DNA of 64,000 nucleotides, from contig CAJTTO010000017.1 of the NCBI GenBank assembly GCA_910579275.1, positions 7,504 to 71,503 on the forward strand, in the 5' to 3' direction. The notes beneath the pieces were generated by a model. That model was not told where the DNA came from and did not search any database. It saw only the letters and a list, made by a program, of their open reading frames with translations. Shown here one piece after another: positions 25,628 through 34,311 of the stretch (within the stretch, counting starts at the first letter, position 1; each line of letters begins with the position of its first letter). This stretch comes from an uncultured Lachnospiraceae bacterium (GTDB lineage: Bacteria; Bacillota; Clostridia; Lachnospirales; Lachnospiraceae). The position numbers and the translations under genes were made by a program.

Positions 25628-26524
25628 TTAAAATTTGTTTTTGGCATCGCGAATTGCTTTTTTCACCATATTTTTTTCTGCCTGCCAATCATAATGATCC
25701 CGCCTCATCAATCCAAACAGCCAGTTGCGGAATATGACATGTATGAACAGATCGCTCCAGTTGACTAGCTTGTCCACAAAAGTACCATGTTCCCTTACCA
25801 GCCATATGCGGTTCCGAATGGCATAATAGTCTTTCCAGTCATATCTTCTTGGATGTTCATTGTGCTTGACAATTGTCTTATGGTCAAGCACTGCTTCTGT
25901 CACTGTCAAAAATTTGCAGTGTTTCCGCACGCGCAGGGAATACTCGGCATCATCATGCCAGATAAAATATTCCGCATGCGGAATGCCGATTTGTCTAACG
26001 AGAACAATATCCAATACCATACCGCAAAAAGATGCAATGTCACATTCAAAATAAGGCTGCTGATAAGCCTGCTCCGCACAGTTGCGAAACAATAACCCTG
26101 TTCTGGTTATCATTCTTCTATGGAATACATCAATTTTACCATCTACTTTTACTGTTCCGGCAAATGCGTGATATTGCGGGGCATTTTTTCTTGCCCACAG
26201 TAATTTTTCCATGTAATCATCCGCAATCATCGCGTCATCATCTATCAGCAGTACACATTCTACATTTTTTTCAACTGCACGCTCGATTCCTTTGGCGAAC
26301 CCTCCTGCACCACCTATGTTTTGTGGTAAGTTTATGACATCCACTATTGGATTTTTCTCGCTGAATGTCTCAAGGTATACACCTGTTCCATCTGTTGACG
26401 CATTGTTTATTATAATTATACTTGATGCCTGTACACGTTGCCGCTGCACACATTCGAGGCATTCGCATAATAGTTCCTTCCTATTATATGTCACTATCAC
26501 AATTGCATACTTTGTCTCTGTCAT
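25628..26524 (-). CDS. GT2 family glycosyltransferase (GlfT2/rhamnosyltransferase-like)
   Basis: A 298-residue GT2 enzyme. It has IVTYNRKELL at the start, NNASTDGT near residue 40, PQNIGGAGGFAKG near 70, the metal site IDDDA near 95 and the WHDDAEYSLR motif near 190. That last motif and the GGAGGF loop are typical of the subfamily containing galactofuranosyl- and rhamnosyltransferases (GlfT2, RfbF). It may build the linkage or main chain before export. It lies directly upstream of the ABC exporter genes and downstream of a good promoter candidate at 26630-26658. Confidence 0.86.
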   Translation of the reverse strand: MTETKYAIVIVTYNRKELLCECLECVQRQRVQASSIIIINNASTDGTGVYLETFSEKNPIVDVINLPQNIGGAGGFAKGIERAVEKNVECVLLIDDDAMIADDYMEKLLWARKNAPQYHAFAGTVKVDGKIDVFHRRMITRTGLLFRNCAEQAYQQPYFECDIASFCGMVLDIVLVRQIGIPHAEYFIWHDDAEYSLRVRKHCKFLTVTEAVLDHKTIVKHNEHPRRYDWKDYYAIRNRIWLVREHGTFVDKLVNWSDLFIHVIFRNWLFGLMRRDHYDWQAEKNMVKKAIRDAKNKF

Positions 26525-26631
26525 TGTGTTCCCTTTAATGCCTTGTCCAAGGCTCTAATCTTTGATTTCCCTGCCTGTTTCCACTTCCTGCCAGCAACGC
26601 TGTCTTTCGATGTCGCCATGTCCATAAGCAT
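26521..26631 (-). CDS. Possible 36-residue basic leader ORF upstream of the GT2 gene
   Basis: A 36-codon frame whose TGA overlaps the ATG of the GT2 gene (ATGA), the kind of overlap that couples translation. The predicted peptide is Lys-rich and has no hydrophobic segment. The first ATG overlaps the -10 box of the promoter candidate at 26630-26658, so if that promoter is used translation would have to begin at a later ATG (26625 or 26619). It has no recognised homology. It may be a coupling leader or simply chance. Confidence 0.25.
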   Translation of the reverse strand: MLMDMATSKDSVAGRKWKQAGKSKIRALDKALKGTQ

Positions 26632-26658
26632 TCTATCACACTTCTCCTTGAAATGCAA
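26630..26658 (-). promoter_or_regulatory. Candidate promoter for the GT2-exporter genes
   Basis: TTGCAT (26653-26658), 17-base spacer and TAGAAT (26630-26635) on the minus strand. It would let the GT2, ABC exporter and downstream genes be transcribed independently of the upstream glycosyltransferases and the twin ATPase genes. Confidence 0.45.
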
Positions 26659-26673
26659 AAAAATGTTTGATTT

Positions 26674-28395
26674 TCACCCAATCAGGCATGTTTTCCCCTG
26701 AAAAGCAAAGCCATACTTGCGTATCCTCTCCGGCGCAAAGCCGTCTGCAATGAGTTCTGCCTCGTACTGTTTTTCTTCAATCTGGGCGTGGGCGTTTGCG
26801 AGCGTGTCCTCCAGTGTTTTTTCCCTGTAGGACTTGTACACCTTGAACTCAATAATATACGCGCAGTCTTTGCCCGCATCCGTTGGCTTTAGCATCACAT
26901 CATACCGTCCAAAACCGCTCTCGCGGTTGGATGTAATCTCGTATTTTCCGGAAAGCTGTACCATCATCCCTAGGACAAAACCATGGTAAAAACGTTCCGG
27001 TGCATCGTCGTCTGACACACCTTGTGCCATGTCAAAACTGGAAAAGCTTTGAAGTGCAATTTTATTCATGAATTCGTTCATGGCATCGACATCATTTTTG
27101 AGCAATGCCTTGATAAAATCATTGTATGCGCTTTCGATACTTCCCCCAAACCACCCTTTTACCATGTCCTCAAACAGCATCCTGACTTCCATGTTGGTGA
27201 GCGCCAGTGTATAGACGGGCCTCTTTTGCTCCCCGACGTATCTGAGGTTCTGCACTTTCAGGTAGCCTGCCGCAAGCAGCATGCTCCATACCGCACTGGC
27301 GCTGCCGTCGAGCTGGCTGAATATAATCTGTTCGTCGAGCATGGTTTCAAAGCTGTTCCCTTTCAGAAGTTCTTCCATTGTCTGCTTGATGCTGGGCGCC
27401 CCCTTTTGTATGAGGGAATTTGTAAGCCCGTTCCCGCTTGTATTTGACCAGTACGGGTTATATTTTCCTTTCTTTCCGATAAAGGATGCGATTGACCATG
27501 GATTGTAGATATCCGTATGCTCCCCGAAGGTAAATCCGTCATACCACTTCTTCACGCCCTGTTTTTCACTGCCAAGTCCCGCGTCGTCAAGCGCCTGAAA
27601 TACTTCCTCCTCCGTAAAACCAAACGCTGTTGCGTACTCGTCGGAGGTGGTCGTGATGACATCCAGATTATTCAGGTCTGAAAAGATGGACTCCTTGGAT
27701 ATCCTTGTGATTCCTGTTATCAGGCCGCGGTGAATGTAGGGATTTGTCTTAAAGGTGCTGTTGAACAGTCCCCGTAAAAAGGAAACCGCTTCGTCCCAGT
27801 AACCTGACAGCCATGCTTCCTGCATGGGCGTATCATACTCATCAAGGAGGATTATGACGTCCTTTCCGTAATAACGCTGCATGAAATTTGCCATTGAGTG
27901 AATCGTACCTGATACCACGCAATCCTCAATTCCGGTCTTTATGCTTTTGTAGTACTTCTTTTCGTTTGCACTTAGCAGCTCCCCCTCCAGCAGATAGGTA
28001 TTCTGTTCATACACGCGCGCAATTTCTTCTGTTATCTTATATTTCATATCTGCACAGTTTTTTGCCTTTATATTGGCGAAGCTTAAGAAAATTACTGGGA
28101 ATGTCCCCTGCAGCTCTCGGTATTTATGCGCCCCCGTTGTTCCTTCCTCTTCCCAGATGGAAAGCCCCTCGAACAGGTCGCCCCTGCCTGCGTATTTCGT
28201 CGAGAAAAAACATTCCAGCATACTCATATTGAGGGTTTTCCCAAATCTGCGCGGGCGGGTGATGAGCGTCACGGTGGAGCCGAACTCCCACCACTCTCTG
28301 ATGAATCCGGTCTTGTCAATATAGAATTTATCCCCCTCTATCATCCTGTCAAATCTTTGTTCGCCTAAGTTTACTACTTTTCCGCCCACGTACAC
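26674..28395 (-). CDS. AAA-ATPase-like protein with PD-(D/E)XK nuclease domain, downstream twin
   Basis: A 573-residue protein of the family usually annotated AAA-ATPase-like/DUF1703. An N-terminal P-loop-like segment (TRPRRFGKTLNMSML, residues about 46-60) is followed by DEYDTPMQ near 190. The C-terminal PD-(D/E)XK-type nuclease module has GRYDVM and YIIEFK (Asp and Glu-x-Lys of the active site) near 500-520. The start is GTG behind GGGAAAGGAAGT. The family is abundant in gut Firmicutes and Bacteroidetes and its role is unclear; mobile-element or defence links have been suggested. It is one of two tandem copies within the polymer operon, an odd place for a nuclease. Confidence 0.9.
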   Translation of the reverse strand: MYVGGKVVNLGEQRFDRMIEGDKFYIDKTGFIREWWEFGSTVTLITRPRRFGKTLNMSMLECFFSTKYAGRGDLFEGLSIWEEEGTTGAHKYRELQGTFPVIFLSFANIKAKNCADMKYKITEEIARVYEQNTYLLEGELLSANEKKYYKSIKTGIEDCVVSGTIHSMANFMQRYYGKDVIILLDEYDTPMQEAWLSGYWDEAVSFLRGLFNSTFKTNPYIHRGLITGITRISKESIFSDLNNLDVITTTSDEYATAFGFTEEEVFQALDDAGLGSEKQGVKKWYDGFTFGEHTDIYNPWSIASFIGKKGKYNPYWSNTSGNGLTNSLIQKGAPSIKQTMEELLKGNSFETMLDEQIIFSQLDGSASAVWSMLLAAGYLKVQNLRYVGEQKRPVYTLALTNMEVRMLFEDMVKGWFGGSIESAYNDFIKALLKNDVDAMNEFMNKIALQSFSSFDMAQGVSDDDAPERFYHGFVLGMMVQLSGKYEITSNRESGFGRYDVMLKPTDAGKDCAYIIEFKVYKSYREKTLEDTLANAHAQIEEKQYEAELIADGFAPERIRKYGFAFQGKTCLIG

Positions 28396-28476
28396 ACTTC
28401 CTTTCCCTTATTGGCATTGCAGCTTCTTTTCGCTACCGACTGACAGCATCCTACAGTCCATTTCCATGTATTCCCC

Positions 28477-30198
28477 TTACCCAATCAGGCACGTTTTCCC
28501 CTGAAAAGCAAAGCCATACTTGCGTATCTGTTCCGGCGCAAAGCCGTCTGCAATGAGTTCTGCCTCGTACTGTTTTTCTTCAATCTGGGCGTGGGCGTTT
28601 GCGAGCGTGTCCGCAAGGCTTTCTTCGTCCTCGTCAGAATCCAGTACCTTGAATTCAAAGATATACGCTTTCTTGGTTTTGTCAACGGGCGCTATCATCA
28701 CGTCATAGCGCCCATAGCCGCTTTCCCTGTTGGAGCGGACTTTATACGCCCCTGCGAGACTGACCACCATTCCGAGAACAAATCCGTGGTAGAAACGTTC
28801 TGGCTCTGCCTGTTCAGACGGCTTGTTTCCGCTGTCGAAGGAACTGAATGTATTAAGTGCAACCTTATTCATGAAAGTGTTCATCTTCCTGACATTATCA
28901 TTCAAAAGGGCACTGATAAACTCATTATAGTACATTTCCGTACTTCCCTCAAACCACCCTTTTACCATGTCCTCAAACAGCATCCTGACTTCCATGTTGG
29001 TGAGCGCCAGTGTATAGACGGGCCTCTTTTGCTCCCCGACGTATCTGAGGTTCTGCACTTTCAGGTAGCCTGCCGCAAGCAGCATGCTCCATACCGCACT
29101 GGCGCTGCCGTCGAGCTGGCTGAATATAATCTGTTCGTCGAGCATGGTTTCAAAGCTGTTCCCTTTCAGAAGTTCTTCCATTGTCTGCTTGATGCTGGGC
29201 GCCCCCTTTTGTATGAGGGAATTTGTAAGCCCGTTCCCGCTTGTATTTGACCAGTACGGGTTATATTTTCCTTTCTTTCCGATAAAGGATGCGATTGACC
29301 ATGGATTGTAGATATCCGTATGCTCCCCGAAGGTAAATCCGTCATACCACTTCTTCACGCCCTGTTTTTCACTGCCAAGTCCCGCGTCGTCAAGCGCCTG
29401 AAATACTTCCTCCTCCGTAAAACCAAACGCTGTTGCGTACTCGTCGGAGGTGGTCGTGATGACATCCAGATTATTCAGGTCTGAAAAGATGGACTCCTTG
29501 GATATCCTTGTGATTCCTGTTATCAGGCCGCGGTGAATGTAGGGATTTGTCTTAAAGGTGCTGTTGAACAGTCCCCGTAAAAAGGAAACCGCTTCGTCCC
29601 AGTAACCTGACAGCCATGCTTCCTGCATGGGCGTATCATACTCATCAAGGAGGATAATGACGTCCTTTCCGTAATAACGCTGCATGAAATTTGCCATTGA
29701 GTGAATCGTATCGGCTGCTATTGCACCTCTTATTCCGGGTTGTATACTTCTATAATAGGCTTTTTCATTCTCGCTTAGCAGCTCTCCTTCCAGCAAAAAG
29801 CTATTCTGGTCATACAAATCGGCAATTATCTTGGTTATCTTATATTCCATATCTATACAGTTTTTTGCCTTTATATTGGCGAAGCTTAAGAAAATCACCG
29901 GGAATGTCCCCTGCAGCTCTCGGTATTTATGCGCCCCCGTTGTTCCTTCCTCTTCCCAGATGGAAAGCCCCTCGAACAGGTCGCCCCTGCCTGCGTATTT
30001 CGTCGAGAAAAAACATTCCAGCATACTCATATTGAGGGTTTTCCCAAATCTGCGCGGGCGGGTGATGAGCGTCACGGTGGAGCCGAACTCCCACCACTCT
30101 CTGATGAATCCGGTCTTGTCAATATAGAATTTATCCCCCTCTATCATCCTGTCAAATCTTTGTTCGCCTAAGTTTACTACTTTTCCGCCCACGTACAC
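28477..30198 (-). CDS. AAA-ATPase-like protein with PD-(D/E)XK nuclease domain, upstream twin
   Basis: A 573-residue twin of the preceding entry, with the same GTG start and leader. It carries the same TRPRRFGKT loop, DEYDTPM motif and C-terminal nuclease motifs (GRYDVM, then a Phe in place of Ile in IFEFK). It differs from its twin around residues 115-163 and through most of the nuclease module. Both copies keep the presumed active-site residues and open frames, so neither looks decayed. It lies 58 bases after the GT-C gene and in the same orientation, so it is probably co-transcribed with the polymer genes. Confidence 0.9.
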   Translation of the reverse strand: MYVGGKVVNLGEQRFDRMIEGDKFYIDKTGFIREWWEFGSTVTLITRPRRFGKTLNMSMLECFFSTKYAGRGDLFEGLSIWEEEGTTGAHKYRELQGTFPVIFLSFANIKAKNCIDMEYKITKIIADLYDQNSFLLEGELLSENEKAYYRSIQPGIRGAIAADTIHSMANFMQRYYGKDVIILLDEYDTPMQEAWLSGYWDEAVSFLRGLFNSTFKTNPYIHRGLITGITRISKESIFSDLNNLDVITTTSDEYATAFGFTEEEVFQALDDAGLGSEKQGVKKWYDGFTFGEHTDIYNPWSIASFIGKKGKYNPYWSNTSGNGLTNSLIQKGAPSIKQTMEELLKGNSFETMLDEQIIFSQLDGSASAVWSMLLAAGYLKVQNLRYVGEQKRPVYTLALTNMEVRMLFEDMVKGWFEGSTEMYYNEFISALLNDNVRKMNTFMNKVALNTFSSFDSGNKPSEQAEPERFYHGFVLGMVVSLAGAYKVRSNRESGYGRYDVMIAPVDKTKKAYIFEFKVLDSDEDEESLADTLANAHAQIEEKQYEAELIADGFAPEQIRKYGFAFQGKTCLIG

Positions 30199-30256
30199 AC
30201 TTCCTTTCCCTTATGATAAACGTTTCCCAACTCCGGCGGATAGAACTCTCCACCCA

Positions 30257-32062
30257 TTATTTCTGAAACCAGATCTCATCCGGCTTTCGGTTCTTATACA
30301 GCGTGTATCCTTCCAGTGGAAATTCAGCCACTTTCTCTACTGTCTCCTGCCAAAATCCGATTCCATAATCGGTTTTGACAACCAAATAGTCAACTTGTGA
30401 CAAATCATCATAGTACTTATACGGAAAATTGCAACGGATGGCCGCTGTTTTCAAATCCAGAACAGCATCCTTTAGAAAACCGTCCGCGGCTATTGTATCA
30501 ATCTCGGCAACATAAAAGTCCCTGTCAACATATGTGTCAAACAGTCTGCTGTCCTCCGACTCCCACCCATCGTCTGTAATGAAAAGTATATTGCCCTCAA
30601 GGGTTTGGAGGAACGCGTTTGCCTGCGCCGTCTGTGTCCTCAGCTTCTCATCTACAGCATATCTGTAAACGGATGCAAAATACCCTGCCGCACTACTGAT
30701 AAAATTAACCATGATAAACAGTACGGCAAACCACTTCAGGAATGTATCCTTGTTTTTCCAAAGCATCCAGCAGCCTGCAGCAAGCACCATTGCCATCAGC
30801 AGTCGGACAAACAGCAGCACCTTGTCTGATTTGCAGATAAATCTGGCAAAGAATTCATAATAAACCAGCATGTTGTTGTCTACGAGACTGCTTCCGCCGC
30901 CCGCTCCTAAAATGACAAAAACCATGGTGAATAATACGATTGCCGCCAATAATACCTTTTTACGCGTTCTGCTGAATGCGGTCTGTTTTAAACGTTGAAT
31001 CATCAAAATGTAAAAGGGAATCGCAAGTGGCTCCAGATAACGCAAATGCTGTCTCGGGGATCTCTTGCCAAGCTCCTCCGGCAGGGTAATCGTATATGCG
31101 ATTGTAGCACATCCAATCACAAACGCAACGAAAAGGAACAGAAAAAGCCACGATTCTTTTTTGTTTTTGTCAAATAACGCCAGTGGAAGCAGAACGGGAA
31201 ATACGCCTAACGCAAGAACCGCAAATGCCGTGTCATACGCAAGTGCATAACATAAATATCTGATTTTTTCCGGATGCCGGATAAGCTCCACCCCTTTGAT
31301 ATTGGAAAGATTGAAATCCGTATATGAATTACCCATTCCGTAAAAAAGAGTCATTTTCATCGCCACAAAGCAGAGTACAAACGTTCCGGTCAGACATATC
31401 AAACATATTGCTTCCTTTTTCCACGCAGCCCGCCCCATAAAAATACGCGCAGCACTTACTATGATATATGATAAAATGAAATAAATCGCAATTTCCTTAC
31501 AAAGATACGCAAAATAGCATAAAATCCCCAGCAAAACGTTCAAACGGATCTTTTGATCTGGTCGCTCTGCCTCAAAGGCACACCACGCACAGTAAACAAC
31601 CCAAAGCGAGAGCGGCAAATAAATTACTTCGCTCATGAAATACATATTGACGAGCAAGGTCGGAAGTGTCGCCCAGAAAATCAGCATACATGACATTGAC
31701 TTAATGTCCAATGACGCTTTTTTGCAAAGCAAATATACCGGAATGATCGAACTTGATACGATGACACTGTTCAGATATCCGATTAGGCGAATCTGCCCAA
31801 CAGAGGAATCCAGCAAAAATGCGGGCATTATGCATAGACTATACAAAATTTTCTGAAAGTCACTTTCCATGTTGTGAATTTGAATGCCATGCCCATTGAT
31901 AAGGCTTTTCGCAATGCTTACATATCTTAGTTCATCAGGATAAATCCGCAATGCTTTCGGGAAATCCCCCAGTGCGCCTCTAAGTGCCGTGCTTCCTATA
32001 AACAGCAATAGCACTATGAAAATCCACCTTTTATCATTTCTTGTGTTTGTATCCATTAGCAT
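30257..32062 (-). CDS. GT-C membrane glycosyltransferase (PMT/GT39-like)
   Basis: About 601 residues with some eleven membrane helices and a soluble C-terminal domain of ~120 residues. The first outer loop has RIYPDELRYVSIAKSL, with the Asp-Glu pair that marks catalytic sites in GT39/ArnT-type enzymes. The ATG at 32060-32062 has AGGGAG seven bases upstream; a longer frame to 32095 lacks such a site. It lies between a GT2 gene and the twin ATPase genes. The likely role is transfer of a sugar from a polyprenyl-phosphate donor to a polymer outside the cell. Substrates are not evident. Confidence 0.75.
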   Translation of the reverse strand: MLMDTNTRNDKRWIFIVLLLFIGSTALRGALGDFPKALRIYPDELRYVSIAKSLINGHGIQIHNMESDFQKILYSLCIMPAFLLDSSVGQIRLIGYLNSVIVSSSIIPVYLLCKKASLDIKSMSCMLIFWATLPTLLVNMYFMSEVIYLPLSLWVVYCAWCAFEAERPDQKIRLNVLLGILCYFAYLCKEIAIYFILSYIIVSAARIFMGRAAWKKEAICLICLTGTFVLCFVAMKMTLFYGMGNSYTDFNLSNIKGVELIRHPEKIRYLCYALAYDTAFAVLALGVFPVLLPLALFDKNKKESWLFLFLFVAFVIGCATIAYTITLPEELGKRSPRQHLRYLEPLAIPFYILMIQRLKQTAFSRTRKKVLLAAIVLFTMVFVILGAGGGSSLVDNNMLVYYEFFARFICKSDKVLLFVRLLMAMVLAAGCWMLWKNKDTFLKWFAVLFIMVNFISSAAGYFASVYRYAVDEKLRTQTAQANAFLQTLEGNILFITDDGWESEDSRLFDTYVDRDFYVAEIDTIAADGFLKDAVLDLKTAAIRCNFPYKYYDDLSQVDYLVVKTDYGIGFWQETVEKVAEFPLEGYTLYKNRKPDEIWFQK

Positions 32063-32123
32063 GATATATCTCCCTTTATGCAAGCGCTGCTTCACACCAT
32101 GCTCCCCCCTCCCGTCAAGCCAG

Positions 32124-33248
32124 TCACATCCGAATCCCTTTAAGTTTCCGCTCTAGTTTCGTCAGCGTCTGCGAGCGGAGTGTGAGGAGAAGAACGGAAT
32201 CTAGTATCACTTCTGCATAGTAGCTCATCATGGTATGCTTTCCTGCCAGCAGCCGCAATATAATGCGGGGTTTTATTTTCCCTTTTTTCACCATTCGGGC
32301 GGCTGTGATGCAGTTCTCGAAGCTGCGGCTGTAAATGTTTTTCTCATAATACTGCCTGATAGCCTTGCGCGTTTTTTTCTTCTCGGGGCTTGCAAGATTG
32401 TGTATTGCCTCCAGGTACTGCCTGCAGTATACCGCATGCCTGAACAGCTCAAGTGTCTGCGCGTCGCGCACTCTGTCCGCGATGCTTTGGTACATGTCCT
32501 CGTAACAATTCTGCTGTTTTTCGGCAAGGTGCGCAATATATTTGTGGGCGTATGTCTCCGAGCCGAGATGAACCCTCCAATAATATCCGATGTGGGCGAT
32601 TGTGCTGACGCGCCCTGCGGCTGCAAGCGCCTGCGTCTTGACGAGCAGGTCATCCTCAAAATTTACATATGCCCTGAATTTCAGGTTGCACTTTTTCCAG
32701 AAATCCATGCGGAACATACAGGACCAGATATGGGGATAACGGTTTTTTGCGCCCATTTTTACCGGCGGCTCAAAGCCGTTAAACAAAAGCGGATATAGAA
32801 GCTGCTCCAGAATCGCGTCCCCTTCGTAGCATGCGTCATCCGACAGCTCAAAGGCAGAGCGTTTGCCGTCAATGCTCCGCCCGACGCTGCACATGCAGAT
32901 GTCACTCTGGTCAAGCATCATCCGCTCTGCTTGTTTTGCATAACATTTTTCGTCCACAATGTCATCCTGGTCGCAGAAACACAGGTATACGCCTTTTGCC
33001 CTTGATACCCCATAGTTCCTTGCCGAAACAGTGCCCGCATTCTCCTTGTCATATATCGTTATTCTGTTGTCCGCCCTGCGAAGACGCTCACAAATCATAC
33101 GGCCGTTGTCTGTGGAGCCGTCATTGATAATCAGCACTTCAAGATTCCTGTATTCGGAATGCAGTATGCTTTTTATTGTCGCCTCTATGTGCTTTTCCCC
33201 ATTGTACAGCGGTATTATGACGCTTACCTTTCCGTCCTGTTTTTCCAT
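32124..33248 (-). CDS. GT2 family glycosyltransferase
   Basis: A 374-residue GT2 enzyme with KVSVIIPLYNGEKHI at the start, INDGSTDN near residue 40, VSARNYG near 80 and the metal-binding DQDD near 93. The C-terminal ~150 residues are basic and helical, possibly membrane-associated. It is in the long leftward cluster, about 95 bases from the next GT2 gene. Base composition is richer in GC than in the exporter part of the cluster, as for its neighbours up to 35449. Donor and acceptor are unknown. Confidence 0.86.
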   Translation of the reverse strand: MEKQDGKVSVIIPLYNGEKHIEATIKSILHSEYRNLEVLIINDGSTDNGRMICERLRRADNRITIYDKENAGTVSARNYGVSRAKGVYLCFCDQDDIVDEKCYAKQAERMMLDQSDICMCSVGRSIDGKRSAFELSDDACYEGDAILEQLLYPLLFNGFEPPVKMGAKNRYPHIWSCMFRMDFWKKCNLKFRAYVNFEDDLLVKTQALAAAGRVSTIAHIGYYWRVHLGSETYAHKYIAHLAEKQQNCYEDMYQSIADRVRDAQTLELFRHAVYCRQYLEAIHNLASPEKKKTRKAIRQYYEKNIYSRSFENCITAARMVKKGKIKPRIILRLLAGKHTMMSYYAEVILDSVLLLTLRSQTLTKLERKLKGIRM

Positions 33249-33342
33249 TGTTCCGATTCCCTTACTATTTACTACAGTTCCTCATTCCCGCACAGTCACG
33301 CCATTACCGTTCCGAGCGGCTGCGTTCTCTCTGTTTCATTCC

Positions 33343-34311
33343 TTACGGACGGCTGATAAAACGGCTCAGCTTTTGCACTGCCGGAATAGAAAGACAGGCG
33401 CCGGCTGCCGCAAGGCGGTTTTTTCGCCGTGCCTGTGTATCAGTCAGCACCACTTTCCTATATTTCTTAATCTCGTGAACAATTTTGCCGTATGCGTCCG
33501 CGTGGTTCTTTTTGTCAAATCCCGTGCTTAACAGCAGGTCAAAGCATGCACTGAAATGTCTGGAAATGGCAGCCTTTGTCAAATCCGGATGCTTTTCTTC
33601 CATATATAAGATGCACTCACCCGTAAAAGATATATAATCCATCCGCCGTCTGTCAAACGTCCCGTTGACGATACTGTCCCTGCGCTGGAAATAGAAATAC
33701 TTCTTTGCATCCCCGCAGACAATTTTATCCGCTTTGTCAAACAGCCTGTACATGACTGCGACATCCTCATGCAGCTTTCCTTTTGGAAAACAGATGTCAG
33801 AAAACAATGCCGCATGAAATAATCTGCCCCATGCAGCGGATATCATTCCTCTCTGGTACAGCAGATGAAGCAGTCCTTCTCCGGCATCGTATACGCGAAC
33901 TGAAGAATCCGCACTGCTGATACTGTTTTCCTCCATTTCATACACTTTTTGATAACCGCAGACGGATATCTGTGCATGGTTTTCGAGCATAAGGCTGCAG
34001 AGATACGCGATATAGTCCTGCGCTATCCAGTCGTCGCCATCTACAAAAGTATAGTACTCTCCGGAGGCCGCCTGCATTCCTGCATTTCTGGCGTCCGACA
34101 GCCCTCCGTTGCCCTTGTGAACGGTTTTGACCCGCGCATCTTCCCGCGCGTACCTGTCACAGAGTTCTCCCGAATTGTCCGTTGCGCCATCATCCACCAA
34201 TACCACTTCGAGATTCCCGTAAGTCTGCGCCAGCACACTGTCCACACAGCGCGCCAAGTATTTCTCGACATTATACACGGGGATGATTATGCTAACCAAT
34301 GGCTCATTCAT
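33343..34311 (-). CDS. GT2 family glycosyltransferase (EpsH/WaaV-like)
   Basis: A 322-residue GT2 enzyme with VSIIIPVYNVEKYL, VDDGATDNS, LSDARNAGM and the metal site VDGDDW near residue 95. This is the common capsule/exopolysaccharide subfamily. GGAG lies upstream of the ATG at 34309-34311, with a GTG one codon earlier. The start overlaps the 3' end of the GT4 gene by about 8 bases, so the two are coupled. It probably extends the sugar started by that GT4 enzyme. Confidence 0.86.
   Translation of the reverse strand: MNEPLVSIIIPVYNVEKYLARCVDSVLAQTYGNLEVVLVDDGATDNSGELCDRYAREDARVKTVHKGNGGLSDARNAGMQAASGEYYTFVDGDDWIAQDYIAYLCSLMLENHAQISVCGYQKVYEMEENSISSADSSVRVYDAGEGLLHLLYQRGMISAAWGRLFHAALFSDICFPKGKLHEDVAVMYRLFDKADKIVCGDAKKYFYFQRRDSIVNGTFDRRRMDYISFTGECILYMEEKHPDLTKAAISRHFSACFDLLLSTGFDKKNHADAYGKIVHEIKKYRKVVLTDTQARRKNRLAAAGACLSIPAVQKLSRFISRP

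Larger units (their letters stand above)
26674..30198 (-). repeat. Tandem gene duplication (two 1722-bp direct copies, 1803-bp period)
   Basis: The genes at 26674-28395 and 28477-30198 have the same length and start context. They look identical at the protein level over long blocks (about residues 1-113, 165-430 and the last ~45). These alternate with clearly divergent blocks (about 115-163 and 431-525). Such a mosaic is what repeated gene conversion between diverged copies would leave. Recombination between the identical blocks could delete or amplify a copy. Confidence 0.93.

Noticed and set aside
28591..29250. A 219-codon open frame on the plus strand
   Set aside because: It is antisense to the AAA-ATPase/nuclease twin and is mirrored in the other copy, so it is a by-product of codon use.
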